Shown: positions 7,285 through 15,780, counted from the first letter of the stretch. The stretch: 18,892 bases of DNA from JAPLJQ01 sp037143735 (GCA_037143735.1 JBAWYD010000042.1:1-18892); one strand, 5' to 3'. Translations and numbers: made by a program. The notes: generated by a model not told the origin, from the letters alone.

Positions 7285-8661
7285 ATGACGGGGAGCACGA
7301 GTGTGGACAAGAGTATGAACGCGTATAATGTATTGATTATCGGATCCGGCCCCGCCGGTCTGTTCGCCGCGATGTGGCTTGAGCGCCTGGGCGTAGACAG
7401 GATTGCCATCATCGATCGGCGCCCTTATCCTTCCGGAGGATTGCTGAACGACGGTAAGTTGAATTTTGACTATCGAATCGGCATCGATCTGGATGAACTT
7501 CAGATCGATCGTGATACGGCGGAACGTCTGATGGAAGAAATCAGACAGGTCTTCATCCGATTTCCCCAGTGTCGGCAGGTAACCTTTGTCGATAAAAATG
7601 AAAAGACCGAGGCGTTGGGATACATTGCCAAAGAGCATGGCGCTCAATTCATTGCGCCGGAGCAGTGGCACTGGGGAACGGACAACGGCAAATCGGTCGT
7701 TGATTATTTGAGAAACCACCTGAAGAAAACGGAATTCCTGCTGGGAACGGCAGTAACCTCCATTGTGAAACATGACGACGACACATATCATGTCCTATGC
7801 AGTCATCATCGGAAAAAAGTCACCTATGCCACGAAAGTCGTTCTTGCCGCTCCCGGCCGGAGCGGCGCTTACTGGTTCCGTGATGTCGCTGAAAAATTAG
7901 ACGTCCGCCATAATTTCGGCCCCATTGATGTGGGAATCCGCCTTGAATTAAACAGAAAGTATTATGACGCCGTTACCGATGTCGTGTACGACCCGAAATT
8001 CATTTTCCGCACCGCGTGCCACGGAGATAAGGTCAGGACCTTCTGCACCAACCCGGGCGGGCGGGTACGTGTGGAAAATTATTGTCACTTCAAGCTCGTA
8101 AACGGCGACGCCCTCTCCGGCCGGAAAACGGAAAATACGAATTTCGCCTTAATCAATACGGTTTCTCTGACCGAACCCTTTTCCGATACAACCGAATTCG
8201 GGCAGATGATCGCCAAACAATTTTTTCTGCTGGGGGGAGGCAGGCCGATTGTTCAGAGGGTGGGGGACTTCCGGGAGGGGAGAAGAAGTTCCCGATCGAC
8301 ATTTAACAGCGCAACCCGCCATTTCGGGCTGTGCAGCGCGACCTATAATGCCACACCGGGTGATATAACCCTTGGTTTGCCCGCCCGCATCATCGACAAT
8401 CTATGGGAGTCCCTGAAAAAACTTGATAAAATCGTACCCGGGATTCTTCACCCTTCCACCCTGTTATATGCACCGGAGATTAAATTCTTCGATACGCACT
8501 TTATAACGGATGAAAACCTTGAAACGAATGTCAACGGTATCTTTGTGGCCGGCGACGGCACCGGGAAGAGCCGCGGCATTGTGGGAGCGGGAATTTCAGG
8601 GATTATTGCAGCCGGAGGAATTGCCAGGAAATACTTCCACAGGAATGAGACGCCAAGGTGA
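7285..8661 (+). CDS. FAD-dependent oxidoreductase (COG2509-like)
   Basis: A 458-residue flavoprotein. The Rossmann dinucleotide motif GSGPAG is at 20-25 with acidic Asp44 ending strand 2. GGLLNDGKLN (51-60) matches the 'SDGKLN' region of COG2509 dehydrogenases. VVLAAPGRSGAYWF and the C-terminal GIFVAGDGTGKSRGIVGAGISG (from 418) are the second FAD-contact regions, so the protein is full length. No membrane segment or signal is visible, so it is probably cytosolic. It begins 15 nt after the permease gene and may be cotranscribed with the exporter. The start is uncertain: ATG 7285 has poor spacing, while GTG 7303 has GGGGAG seven bases upstream. Reaction and substrate are unknown. Confidence 0.85.
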   Translation: MTGSTSVDKSMNAYNVLIIGSGPAGLFAAMWLERLGVDRIAIIDRRPYPSGGLLNDGKLNFDYRIGIDLDELQIDRDTAERLMEEIRQVFIRFPQCRQVTFVDKNEKTEALGYIAKEHGAQFIAPEQWHWGTDNGKSVVDYLRNHLKKTEFLLGTAVTSIVKHDDDTYHVLCSHHRKKVTYATKVVLAAPGRSGAYWFRDVAEKLDVRHNFGPIDVGIRLELNRKYYDAVTDVVYDPKFIFRTACHGDKVRTFCTNPGGRVRVENYCHFKLVNGDALSGRKTENTNFALINTVSLTEPFSDTTEFGQMIAKQFFLLGGGRPIVQRVGDFREGRRSSRSTFNSATRHFGLCSATYNATPGDITLGLPARIIDNLWESLKKLDKIVPGILHPSTLLYAPEIKFFDTHFITDENLETNVNGIFVAGDGTGKSRGIVGAGISGIIAAGGIARKYFHRNETPR

Positions 8662-8700
8662 ACGACCGTCACACCCCTCAAGAGGTTCCCGTTGTGCTTA

Positions 8701-9930
8701 TTACTCATACCTCAGGGCGTCTATGGGATTGAGAAGGGAGGCTTTATAGGCGGGATAAAATCCAAAGAATATGCCGACGAATCCGGAAAAGCCGAATGCC
8801 AGAAATATGGATAAAATGGAAACGATGGTGGGCCACTCGGCGACAGCGGAAATGATTTTTGAGCCTGATACGCCGGCGATAATTCCGATAATCCCCCCAA
8901 TCAGAGACAGGGTCAGGGCCTCAATGATGAACTGAAGCCTTATATCCCAGGTTTTGGCGCCGACGGCCATCCGGATGCCGATTTCCCTCGTCCGCTCCGT
9001 CACGGAGACGAGCATGATGTTCATGATGCCGATGCCGCCCACGAGAAGCGAGACCGATGCGATGGCACCCAGAAGAAGGGTCATCACTTTTGTTGACTGC
9101 TCCGCCACCTGCATAATCTGGGTCAGATTGCGCACCGTAAAATCGTTGTCCTGCTTCGGGCCGAGACGGTGCCTCTGCCGGAGCAATTCCTTGACCTGCC
9201 TCTCCGCATCATCGAGGTCCTCCATGCTTTTTCCCTTCACCATAATGGTCCGGACCATACCGGGAAAGGTGGTTCCGAATATCTTTTTCTGTGCCGTCGT
9301 AACGGGAATGTAAATGGTATCATCCTGATCCTGACCCTGCGGGGACTGACCCTTCCTCTCCAGGACACCGATGACCGTAAAGGGAACTTTTTTTATTCTG
9401 ATGACCTTGCCTTCCGGGTCTATGCTTCCGAAGAGATTTTCCACGACTGTCTGCCCCACAAGGCAGACCTTTGTGGCGCTCCTCACATCCTGATCCGTGA
9501 AAGGCCTCCCGGAAGAAAGGGGCCACTCTCTGATATTCAGCATGCCGGGGGTGGTTCCATAAACGCCTGTTGACCAGTTCTGATTGCCATAGACAATCTG
9601 TGCGGCGCCATTGAGAACGGGCGCCACCTCCTGTACAGCCGGGCATTCCTTGAGAATGGCGTCAGCGTCATCCCTTGTGAGGGTGGGCTGGGAACCCATG
9701 CCCATTCTCAGACCGCCCGATGTCGTGCTGCCCGGAAGAATGATGATGAGGTTGCTCCCGATGCTCGAAATCTGCTGCGATATTTTCGCGCTCGCCCCTG
9801 TGCCGACGGCAAGCATGGCAATGACGGCGCCAACCCCGATGATGATCCCGAGCATGGTGAGGGCCGACCGCATCTTGTTGACCCTGAGGGCGCGGAGGGA
9901 TATTTTCAATGTCGCCGGAATATTAATCAT
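8701..9930 (-). CDS. macB: MacB-type ABC transporter permease
   Basis: About 409 residues from the ATG at 9930. The N-terminal helix (about 20-42, LTMLGIIIGVGAVIAMLAV) precedes a periplasmic MacB_PCD domain of some 230 residues. Three C-terminal helices follow, with the FtsX-like core SVTERTREIGIRMAVGAK and the end LNPIDALRYE. E. coli MacB is one ATPase-permease chain; here the ATPase is the gene just upstream, a common split form. A TTG at 9939 overlaps the ATPase stop and is in frame, but it abuts its AACAGG site; the ATG gives ten bases of spacing. MacB works as a mechanotransmitter, driving periplasmic substrate out through MacA and TolC rather than moving it across the inner membrane. 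Confidence 0.93.
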   Translation of the reverse strand: MINIPATLKISLRALRVNKMRSALTMLGIIIGVGAVIAMLAVGTGASAKISQQISSIGSNLIIILPGSTTSGGLRMGMGSQPTLTRDDADAILKECPAVQEVAPVLNGAAQIVYGNQNWSTGVYGTTPGMLNIREWPLSSGRPFTDQDVRSATKVCLVGQTVVENLFGSIDPEGKVIRIKKVPFTVIGVLERKGQSPQGQDQDDTIYIPVTTAQKKIFGTTFPGMVRTIMVKGKSMEDLDDAERQVKELLRQRHRLGPKQDNDFTVRNLTQIMQVAEQSTKVMTLLLGAIASVSLLVGGIGIMNIMLVSVTERTREIGIRMAVGAKTWDIRLQFIIEALTLSLIGGIIGIIAGVSGSKIISAVAEWPTIVSILSIFLAFGFSGFVGIFFGFYPAYKASLLNPIDALRYE

Positions 9931-9935
9931 ATCTT

Positions 9936-10652
9936 TCAACCTGTTATGGCGCTTTTTTCTTCAGCGGGTTTTTTTCTTTCATCCCTGACGACCCGGCCAT
10001 CGAGAAAACGGATGATCCGCCCGCTGTGGGCGGCAATGTCCGGTTCATGGGTTACGAGAACGATGGTCATATGGGATTCCCGGTTCAGCCTGACCAGAAG
10101 GTCCATGATTTCAATGCTTGTCTTCGTGTCCAGGTTTCCTGTCGGTTCATCGGCAAGGATGAGAGGCGCGTCGTTCACCAGGGCCCTGGCAATGGCAACA
10201 CGCTGCTGCTGTCCGCCGGAGAGCTGGTTCGGATTGTGGTGTTCCCGCCCCTCCAGTCCCAGGGTTTTCAGGGCAGTCAGTGCCCGTCTTTTCCTCTCGC
10301 CGGAAAGAATGTTGTTGTACAGCATGGGCAGCTCCACATTTTCGAGCGCCGAGGTCCTTGGAAGAAGATTGAACATCTGGAAGATGAAGCCGATCTTTGC
10401 GTTTCTGATGGTCGCCAGTTCATCGCGATTCAGCCCGCCGACATCGATCCCGTCGAGGAGGTATCGACCGTTCGTCGGCTGGTCAAGACAACCCAGGACA
10501 TTCATGAACGTCGATTTTCCGGAGCCGGACGGACCCATGACGGCGACAAATTCCCCCTTCTCAATTGCCACGGATACGCCGTCGAGGGCATGGACGGAAG
10601 TCTCCCCCAATTCGTAAACTTTGGATATGTCCGCGGTCTCAATCAGCGCCAT
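9936..10652 (-). CDS. MacB/LolD-type ABC transporter ATP-binding protein
   Basis: A 238-residue ATPase of the MacB/LolD group. Walker A GPSGSGKST is at 40-48, Gln92 in the Q-loop, signature LSGGQ at 144-148, Walker B LILADEP with catalytic Glu169 and switch His202, all intact. The GETSVHALDGVS and ADEPTGNLD stretches are characteristic of this group. A short charged tail (about 222-238) follows the domain. The ATG at 10652 is one base past the adaptor stop, and the ribosome-binding site is weak (AAGAT), so translation probably depends on readthrough from the adaptor. It energises the permease encoded next. Unlike the split ATPase pair at 3498-5016, all motifs are standard, so a homodimer with two active sites is expected. 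Confidence 0.94.
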   Translation of the reverse strand: MALIETADISKVYELGETSVHALDGVSVAIEKGEFVAVMGPSGSGKSTFMNVLGCLDQPTNGRYLLDGIDVGGLNRDELATIRNAKIGFIFQMFNLLPRTSALENVELPMLYNNILSGERKRRALTALKTLGLEGREHHNPNQLSGGQQQRVAIARALVNDAPLILADEPTGNLDTKTSIEIMDLLVRLNRESHMTIVLVTHEPDIAAHSGRIIRFLDGRVVRDERKKPAEEKSAITG

Positions 10653-10653
10653 T

Positions 10654-11823
10654 TTATCTTATGAATCCCGGACCGGCGGGCGGTGAATTGCTCTTTTTCC
10701 CGACGCCGGACGCTTCCACGATCACCTCGTTGCCATCTTGCAGGCCACCGGAAAGGATTTCGGTGTAATTCCCGTCATTGATCCCGATCGCCACATTGAC
10801 GCGTTTCGGTTTTCTGTTTTCCAGAACCCACACGCCCGGTCCCTTCCGGGCTTGCGTCTCTTTCACTTTTTCAGCGGGACTGAATCTCAGGGCCGTGTTG
10901 GGTATTCTGAGAACCCCCTTTTTGTCCGCCAGGATGATCGAAACATTGGCTGTCATCCCCGGCTTCAGTTTGAGATCGGGATTTCTTACCCTGACCACGA
11001 CATCGTAGGTCACCACATTCTGAACCGTTGTGGGAGCGTTTCGAACCTCTGAGACCTTTCCGTTAAAGGTCATGTCGGGGTAGGCATCCACGGTAAACTC
11101 CACGGGTTGATCGACCATGATTTTCCCGATGTCCGCCTCGTCGACACTGGTGTCAATCTGCATCCGGGTCAAATCCTGGGCGATATTGAAAAGAGTCGGC
11201 GTCTGGAAACTTGCGGCGACCGTCTGGCCGACGTCCACGCTCCTTGATATGACCGTCCCGTCCACAGGCGAGACGATCCTCGTGTATCTCAGGTTGATCT
11301 GTGCAAAATCGAGGGCCGCCTTTGCCTGTGCAACCTGGGCCTTCGATGCCGTGAGTTGGGCTGCGGCAGATTGATGATTGGTTTCCGAGGTGTCGATATC
11401 GCTTCTCGCAATTAAATTTCTGGCAAAAAGCGCCCTGTTTCTTTCCATGGTTCTTTTGGCATCGACAAGGGCCGCCTCCGATTTTTCTACATTCGCCCTC
11501 GCCAGAGAAAGATTGGCCCTTGCCTGTTCGACCTGGGCCTGAAACGTGGAGGGGTCTATCTGGGCCAGAATCTGACCTTTCTTTACGGCGGAATTGTAAT
11601 CGACGTAAAGGGTTTTGATCGTTCCCGAAACCTGCGTTCCGACAAGCACCGTGGTAATCGCGCTGACCGTACCCGTGGCAGTAACAGTTGCCCTCACATC
11701 CCCTTTCGTCACCTTATCCATCCTGAATTTCGGACCGTTGTCCCGGTTATTCAGGATGAAAAACGCTCCTGCCGCCAGAAATACAATAACAAGGGCAACG
11801 ACAATGATAACTTTCTTTTTCAT
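10654..11823 (-). CDS. macA: MacA-type periplasmic adaptor (membrane fusion protein)
   Basis: A 389-residue RND/MacA-type adaptor. Residues about 3-24 (KVIIVVALVIVFLAAGAFFILN) form a membrane anchor. Lipoyl halves are TGTVSAITTVLVGTQVSGTI and RIVSPVDGTVISRSVDVGQTV, which flank an alpha-helical hairpin rich in Ala, Gln and Lys (about 90-165). The beta-barrel (DEADIGKIMVDQPVEFTVDAYPD) and membrane-proximal domains follow. The gene order tolC-macA-macB(ATPase)-macB(permease) makes the role clear: it seals the path between MacB and the outer-membrane channel. The ATG at 11823 has only a weak purine stretch upstream, and the gap to the tolC stop is 29 nt, so it is probably read from the same transcript. 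Confidence 0.93.
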   Translation of the reverse strand: MKKKVIIVVALVIVFLAAGAFFILNNRDNGPKFRMDKVTKGDVRATVTATGTVSAITTVLVGTQVSGTIKTLYVDYNSAVKKGQILAQIDPSTFQAQVEQARANLSLARANVEKSEAALVDAKRTMERNRALFARNLIARSDIDTSETNHQSAAAQLTASKAQVAQAKAALDFAQINLRYTRIVSPVDGTVISRSVDVGQTVAASFQTPTLFNIAQDLTRMQIDTSVDEADIGKIMVDQPVEFTVDAYPDMTFNGKVSEVRNAPTTVQNVVTYDVVVRVRNPDLKLKPGMTANVSIILADKKGVLRIPNTALRFSPAEKVKETQARKGPGVWVLENRKPKRVNVAIGINDGNYTEILSGGLQDGNEVIVEASGVGKKSNSPPAGPGFIR

Positions 11824-11852
11824 GATCAGATTCTTTCACACCCTCTTTTGTT

Positions 11853-13139
11853 TTATTGCATACCCATGGCTTTTTCGAGACTTGCCCGGGAAACTTTGTA
11901 GTCATATAGGGCCGCGATGTAGGCTGTTTTTGCATTGGCCAGAGAAATGAGGGCATCCGTGACCTCTATGGGGTTTCCCACGCCGGAAGCGTACCTTCCA
12001 TCGGCGAGTTCAAGATTTTCATTCGCCTGCCTCACTGTGAGTTCCGTCGTGGAAATACTCTCCATTGCCTGCTGTAAATTGAGGTGCGACTGACGGACAT
12101 CAAGGTAGATTGCCTGCCTCAGGGACTCTTCATTGGCCTTCAGAACATCCATATTTGCCCTGGCTTCCTCTACCTGGTATTTCGTTGAAAGTCCGCTGAA
12201 AAGGGGGAAAGTCAGGGTCGCTCCTAAATTCCATCCTTCCTGAACAGGGAAATCCTGCCCGCCGAAGCCATAGCTTGCATTGCCTGACAAGGTCGGGTAG
12301 TACCCTTTCTTTTGCAGATCAATCGTTTTTTCCGAGGCTTCCTTCTTTACGATAATGGACTGAAGGTCTGGCCGGCCGGCGTAGGCCCGTTTCAGGGCGT
12401 CATCAAACGTGATATCGTACTGCCGGAATCCAAAATCATCTACGATATGATACTCCGGCGCCTCCGGAATGCCCATGGCATTGTTGAGATTTACCTTTGC
12501 GATTCGGAGATTGTTTTCCATTTTGATGAGGTTCAATTTCGCATTGCTTAAATCAACCTCCGCTTTCGTCACGTCGAATTTCGGCTTTACGCCCACCTCA
12601 AAAAAACCCTTCGCCTGGTCAAGGTGATGCTGGAACTGCCGAACCGTTTCCACGGCAACCTCCCGGTTCCTTCCTGACCGCAGGACGTTGAAATAGGCCT
12701 GCCTGACGCCAAAAACGGTCTGACTCGAAATGTTCTCAAGGTCTGAGCGGGATGAATCGAGGTTCAGATTCTGAATCTTTACCTGGGTCGCCGTCTTTTC
12801 AAAATCGTAGATGTTCTGGTTCAGTGTTACATTGCTCTGATAATCATCATAGGGATTGCTCTTTTTTATAATACTGCTGCCCGCTGATGGAGAAGAAATT
12901 CTGCTGTAACCGGATGACCAGTTGATTTGGGGATAATAGTTTGACTTTGCCTGGCCGATCCTGCTTTCGTTCACCCTCAGTGTGCTCTTTGCCGCGACCA
13001 TATTCGGCTGATTTTTGAGGGCTATTTCAATGCATCGTTCAAGACCGAGGGTATCGCCCTTTTTTATGAGGTCCTCCGCACCCGCATTGAAAGAGAGGAG
13101 CAGGATCATGGAAATCAATAGTAAAGAAATTTTTTTCAT
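11853..13139 (-). CDS. TolC-family outer-membrane efflux channel (MacAB partner)
   Basis: A 428-residue outer-membrane factor. The signal peptide is residues 1 to about 21 (KKISLLLISMILLLSFNAGA, then ED). The first OEP repeat starts near LGLERCIEIALKNQPNMVAAKS and the second near ITFDDALKRAYAGRPDLQSI. Helical segments and the conserved C-terminal pattern (YASGVGNPIEVTDALISLANAKTAYIAALYDYKVSRASLEKAMG) are standard. The ATG at 13139 has AAGGG about seven bases upstream. It is the first gene of the leftward MacAB operon and only distantly like the channel at 1062-2438, so each pump seems to bring its own exit duct. No convincing promoter was seen in the AT-rich gap upstream. Confidence 0.93.
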   Translation of the reverse strand: MKKISLLLISMILLLSFNAGAEDLIKKGDTLGLERCIEIALKNQPNMVAAKSTLRVNESRIGQAKSNYYPQINWSSGYSRISSPSAGSSIIKKSNPYDDYQSNVTLNQNIYDFEKTATQVKIQNLNLDSSRSDLENISSQTVFGVRQAYFNVLRSGRNREVAVETVRQFQHHLDQAKGFFEVGVKPKFDVTKAEVDLSNAKLNLIKMENNLRIAKVNLNNAMGIPEAPEYHIVDDFGFRQYDITFDDALKRAYAGRPDLQSIIVKKEASEKTIDLQKKGYYPTLSGNASYGFGGQDFPVQEGWNLGATLTFPLFSGLSTKYQVEEARANMDVLKANEESLRQAIYLDVRQSHLNLQQAMESISTTELTVRQANENLELADGRYASGVGNPIEVTDALISLANAKTAYIAALYDYKVSRASLEKAMGMQ

Positions 13140-13547
13140 ATGAACCCTTATGTAAGACCTGATTTTTTATTTCTATTAAACTATTTCACTTAAATTTCAA
13201 AGCTTTCATTTACAATGAGGATACGTCCATAGTCAATGGATACATACCACGCCAAGAAAGCAAAGGTCGTGCCGCTTGACCGAAACGATGCGTATCTCAT
13301 TAAGATGATAACGTTATTTAAAATTTGTGTGGATATTTGAAGATGTATAATTCCTTTTTTACAACAAAAAGTGGATAATAAGTATCCGGTTATGGTATCC
13401 AGTCGGCTAAAAAATATCCATGGGGACCCTCTCCCCCAAGAGCCGTATGTTTCCGAAAACGCCTTGATTAAGTGAGCCAATTCCTGTAAATATTAGCAGC
13501 CCATCAGTAACAACTTTCATTGCATCCTGGTCTCAGAGGAAATGGTG
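13140..13547. other. AT-rich gap between divergent genes
   Basis: This 408-nt stretch separates the leftward tolC-macAB operon from the rightward nuclease-like gene and should hold both promoters. On the minus strand TTGACT (around 13231-13236) is the best -35 but lacks a good -10 at proper spacing. TCCAT-N5-ATGGA near 13226-13240 is a small inverted repeat. GGGGA-N5-TCCCC at 13422-13436 followed seven bases later by T6 (minus-strand sense) is a weak leftward terminator candidate. A 96-codon minus frame and a 34-codon plus frame are open here, but neither has a good ribosome-binding site or a recognisable domain. Confidence 0.35.
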
Positions 13548-14534
13548 ATGTTGAAAGTTCTTGAGGACGAGTCTGCCATTAAAAAGTACCGGCGGCAGTT
13601 CGTTAAAAGCTTCAACCCTTTTGTTGATGATAAACTCCATGTCAATCTGGGGCACCCCGGAGGAGCATTCAGTGCGAAAGTCTTCTGGTCGAGCCGTCTC
13701 GGGATATGGATGTATCACGAAAAGATATCCGGGAACCGGTGCGGTCATGCCTTCGGAGTGGGGAAGCCGACCGGGGCGTCGCCGGTGTCCACCACCTGTG
13801 AGATCAATTTCCCCCTGCGCGGCATAGACAGACGGATGGGTGGGGCTCTGGCGAAGGATCGACATGGTCGAATATTTGTCGTCCATCGTGGCAAGATCGG
13901 CGGCGGTAAAAAAGGCGTGGGGAAATCGCTGTTTGAAAAACACTACCGCGGAGCATGGTCCGTGATGGAAGACGGGGATGCTGAAACGACGGTGGCTCTC
14001 GTCGGAGCGTTAAATTCCCCACGTTTTGTGAGGCAGGTGACGCAATTTGTCCGCAAAGTGAATCAAATGAAAGATGTGATGTCTCGTCGCTCCCCCCAGA
14101 TGGAAATTACCTTTGATGAACCGCGATTCAGGGAGGAACTCGTTGATTACGGATGTGACCGGTTCGGGTGTAATCCGGAGCTAAGCTGCGATCACGGACT
14201 GATCGTCTCGGATTTACATTCAGCCATGAAACGGAAGGGATTCACCGTCGGGAATGATATGACCATCGACCTGTTCGTCGTAGATGCAGACAGGCGGATC
14301 ACCACGGTTTTTCAGGTGATGACGGAATCTTCAACCGCCGTTGTTCATGCAGGAATGTCGAAGTTATTGCTCACCGGCGTTGACCTGCCTGAAACCCCCC
14401 GCCTGATACTTGTCCTTCCCCGGGGTACGGACCAGCCCCTCTCAGAAAAACTGAAAAAATTGGGAATCCATATCCTTGAATATGAATGGCAGGATGATCT
14501 CGCCGTCTTCTCCGGTCTGTCTGCGTTCATTTAA
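13548..14534 (+). CDS. Hypothetical protein with degenerate PD-(D/E)xK-nuclease-like C-terminus
   Basis: A 328-residue soluble protein that I cannot name. The N-terminal part (about 20-175) contains GIDRRMGGALAKD, then VVHRGKIGGGKKGVGKS and FEKHYRG; the glycine-rich piece resembles, but is not, a P-loop. Three cysteines (203, 208, 214) lie in CDRFGCNPELSCDHG. The C-terminal part (about 215-320) has the shape of a restriction-endonuclease-like fold: a helix, IDLFVV with Asp241, TTVFQVM with Gln256, a helix, then PRLILVLP and LGIHILEYEW. The catalytic Lys of the (E/Q)xK motif is Met258, so activity is doubtful. ATG 13548 is preferred (GAGGA seven bases upstream) over the in-frame ATG 13542. It lies just upstream of the RdgC-family gene. 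Confidence 0.7.
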   Translation: MLKVLEDESAIKKYRRQFVKSFNPFVDDKLHVNLGHPGGAFSAKVFWSSRLGIWMYHEKISGNRCGHAFGVGKPTGASPVSTTCEINFPLRGIDRRMGGALAKDRHGRIFVVHRGKIGGGKKGVGKSLFEKHYRGAWSVMEDGDAETTVALVGALNSPRFVRQVTQFVRKVNQMKDVMSRRSPQMEITFDEPRFREELVDYGCDRFGCNPELSCDHGLIVSDLHSAMKRKGFTVGNDMTIDLFVVDADRRITTVFQVMTESSTAVVHAGMSKLLLTGVDLPETPRLILVLPRGTDQPLSEKLKKLGIHILEYEWQDDLAVFSGLSAFI

Positions 14535-14642
14535 AACCTCTGAAAAATCGATTTTAACATCCTTAATGATGGCATTCCGGACATTTAAGCTCTCCATTTA
14601 TGAATGCCGGGACTAACACATGATTTTTCCTGTTCGGGGTGA

Positions 14643-14671
14643 TTGACTTTCCCATCCGGATCATTTATAAA
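14643..14671 (+). promoter_or_regulatory. Promoter of the RdgC-family gene
   Basis: TTGACT (14643-14648) and TATAAA (14666-14671) are separated by exactly 17 nt, each one base or two from consensus. The predicted transcript would start near 14678 and leave a leader of about 23 nt before ATG 14701, which carries AGGA seven bases upstream. A GGCATTC..GAATGCC inverted repeat (14571-14577 and 14602-14608) with a 24-nt interval lies just upstream; it has no T-run and its role is unknown. Confidence 0.6.
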
Positions 14672-14700
14672 GGCCCACTTCTGAAAGACAGGAATATCTC

Positions 14701-15780
14701 ATGGGCTTTTTAAAAGGATCTATGACTTTTTCGCAGTATAGGGTAACCGGCGAGATTCCGGCAGATTTCAACAATATTTTTGATGAGCAGGTCAAAAGAT
14801 ACGCCTTCCCCGATTTCATCGGTGCGGCGGCGGAAAAGGCAGCCGGATGGACGGATGTAGAAGATCCCCTCGATACGGACTTTGCCGGTGGGAAATACAA
14901 TTTCGGAAACTATCTCATCTTCTCGCTGCGTATTGACAAAAAGGTGGTGCCCCCGGCGCTTCTCAGGATAAAATGCCTCCAGGTGGAGAAAGAATATATC
15001 GCGAAACGTGATATCGCAAAGATTCACAGAAAGCAGCGGGAGGAGATCAAGGAAGCGGTACGGGGCGATCTGTTGAAAAAAGTGCAACCCATCCCCTCCT
15101 TCTTTGAGGTGTGCTGGCACCCCCAGGATAAAACCCTTCTTATTTCCAGTCTTTCCGATAAGGTGCTTGACGATTTTCACGCTCTCTTCCATGAGGCTTT
15201 CGATTTCTCCTTCCACCCCTTTTTACCTTGGGACCCGCAATGTCTAAGCCCGGAATTTGCGGCGCCCCTTGCTTCTCCGGAGGGGTTGCCCTGGGGCAGG
15301 GAATTTCTCACGTGGCTCTGGTTTAAGAGCGAGGAAAGAGACGGGATGATTACCGTCTCGCCCGGGGAAGAGGTGGATATACACTTTGTCAGGAGAATCG
15401 TCCTCACCTCCGGGGACGGCGATTACTCTGAGCAGGTGGTCTGCCAGGGGATTCGTTCCGACCTGAAAGAGGGAAAAGAGGCGTTGCGGCAGGGTAAGAT
15501 GATCAAGGAAGGGCGCATTAAACTGTGCCGTGATGCAGCGAACTGGGAATTCACATTCAAGGCGGACCGGTTCCAGTTTCAGTCGATGAAACTGCCGGAA
15601 GCGATGGAGATGGAAGAGGATGAGAAGGACAATGAAGGCAAAACGCTGGAGCGGATATATCTGCTGGAACAGGCGGTAAAGACGATGGAGCGTCTCTTCC
15701 ATCTGTTTTTGCAGATCCGCCTTTCACCGGTGTGGGAAACGGAAGAGAAGGGCCGCATGGCCACGTGGCTGGAAAAATAA
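14701..15780 (+). CDS. rdgC: RdgC-family recombination-associated protein
   Basis: A 359-residue protein that fits the RdgC family. RdgC is a ring-shaped double-stranded-DNA-binding protein that in E. coli limits RecA action. Supporting features are the N-terminal GFLKGSMTFSQYRVTGEIP, the GNYLIFSLRIDKKVVPPALL core (about 78-97), and the basic helix with KIHRKQREEIKEAVRGDLL followed by PIPSFFEVCW, which parallels the 'K..REEIK..V...LLP.a' region of E. coli RdgC. At 359 residues it exceeds the roughly 300 of E. coli RdgC; the extra length is a C-terminal acidic segment (EMEEDEKDNEGK). ATG 14701 has AGGA seven bases upstream. It ends 50 nt from the convergent zinc-ribbon gene. Family assignment is from recalled motifs only. 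Confidence 0.75.
   Translation: MGFLKGSMTFSQYRVTGEIPADFNNIFDEQVKRYAFPDFIGAAAEKAAGWTDVEDPLDTDFAGGKYNFGNYLIFSLRIDKKVVPPALLRIKCLQVEKEYIAKRDIAKIHRKQREEIKEAVRGDLLKKVQPIPSFFEVCWHPQDKTLLISSLSDKVLDDFHALFHEAFDFSFHPFLPWDPQCLSPEFAAPLASPEGLPWGREFLTWLWFKSEERDGMITVSPGEEVDIHFVRRIVLTSGDGDYSEQVVCQGIRSDLKEGKEALRQGKMIKEGRIKLCRDAANWEFTFKADRFQFQSMKLPEAMEMEEDEKDNEGKTLERIYLLEQAVKTMERLFHLFLQIRLSPVWETEEKGRMATWLEK

Noticed and set aside
6256..7791. 511-codon open frame on the minus strand
   Set aside because: It lies across the second permease and the start of the oxidoreductase gene. Its translation is rich in His, Gly, Asp and Gln without any domain, and it has no good start site; it is an antisense shadow of two real genes.
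8662..8700. Convergent terminator between the oxidoreductase and MacB genes
   Set aside because: Only a small CCTC-AA-GAGG stem is present, with no T-run on either strand.
10026..10664. 212-codon open frame on the plus strand over the MacB ATPase
   Set aside because: The opposite strand encodes an ATPase with every ABC motif intact. The plus-strand product has no recognisable motif.
13236..13340. 34-codon plus-strand frame starting ATGGATACATACC
   Set aside because: No Shine-Dalgarno at proper distance and no known short-peptide match; kept only as part of the gap description.
13190..13480. 96-codon minus-strand frame in the AT-rich gap
   Set aside because: No ribosome-binding site, no domain, and unusual composition. 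I also looked for a group II intron domain V because of the GAGCCGTATG and GTTTCCGAAAAC pieces near 13440-13460, but only one half of the stem is present.
13548..13950. P-loop in the 328-residue protein (GGGKKGVGKS)
   Set aside because: The spacing resembles GxxxxGK[ST], but there is no Walker B or ATPase core downstream, and the surrounding strand order is wrong.
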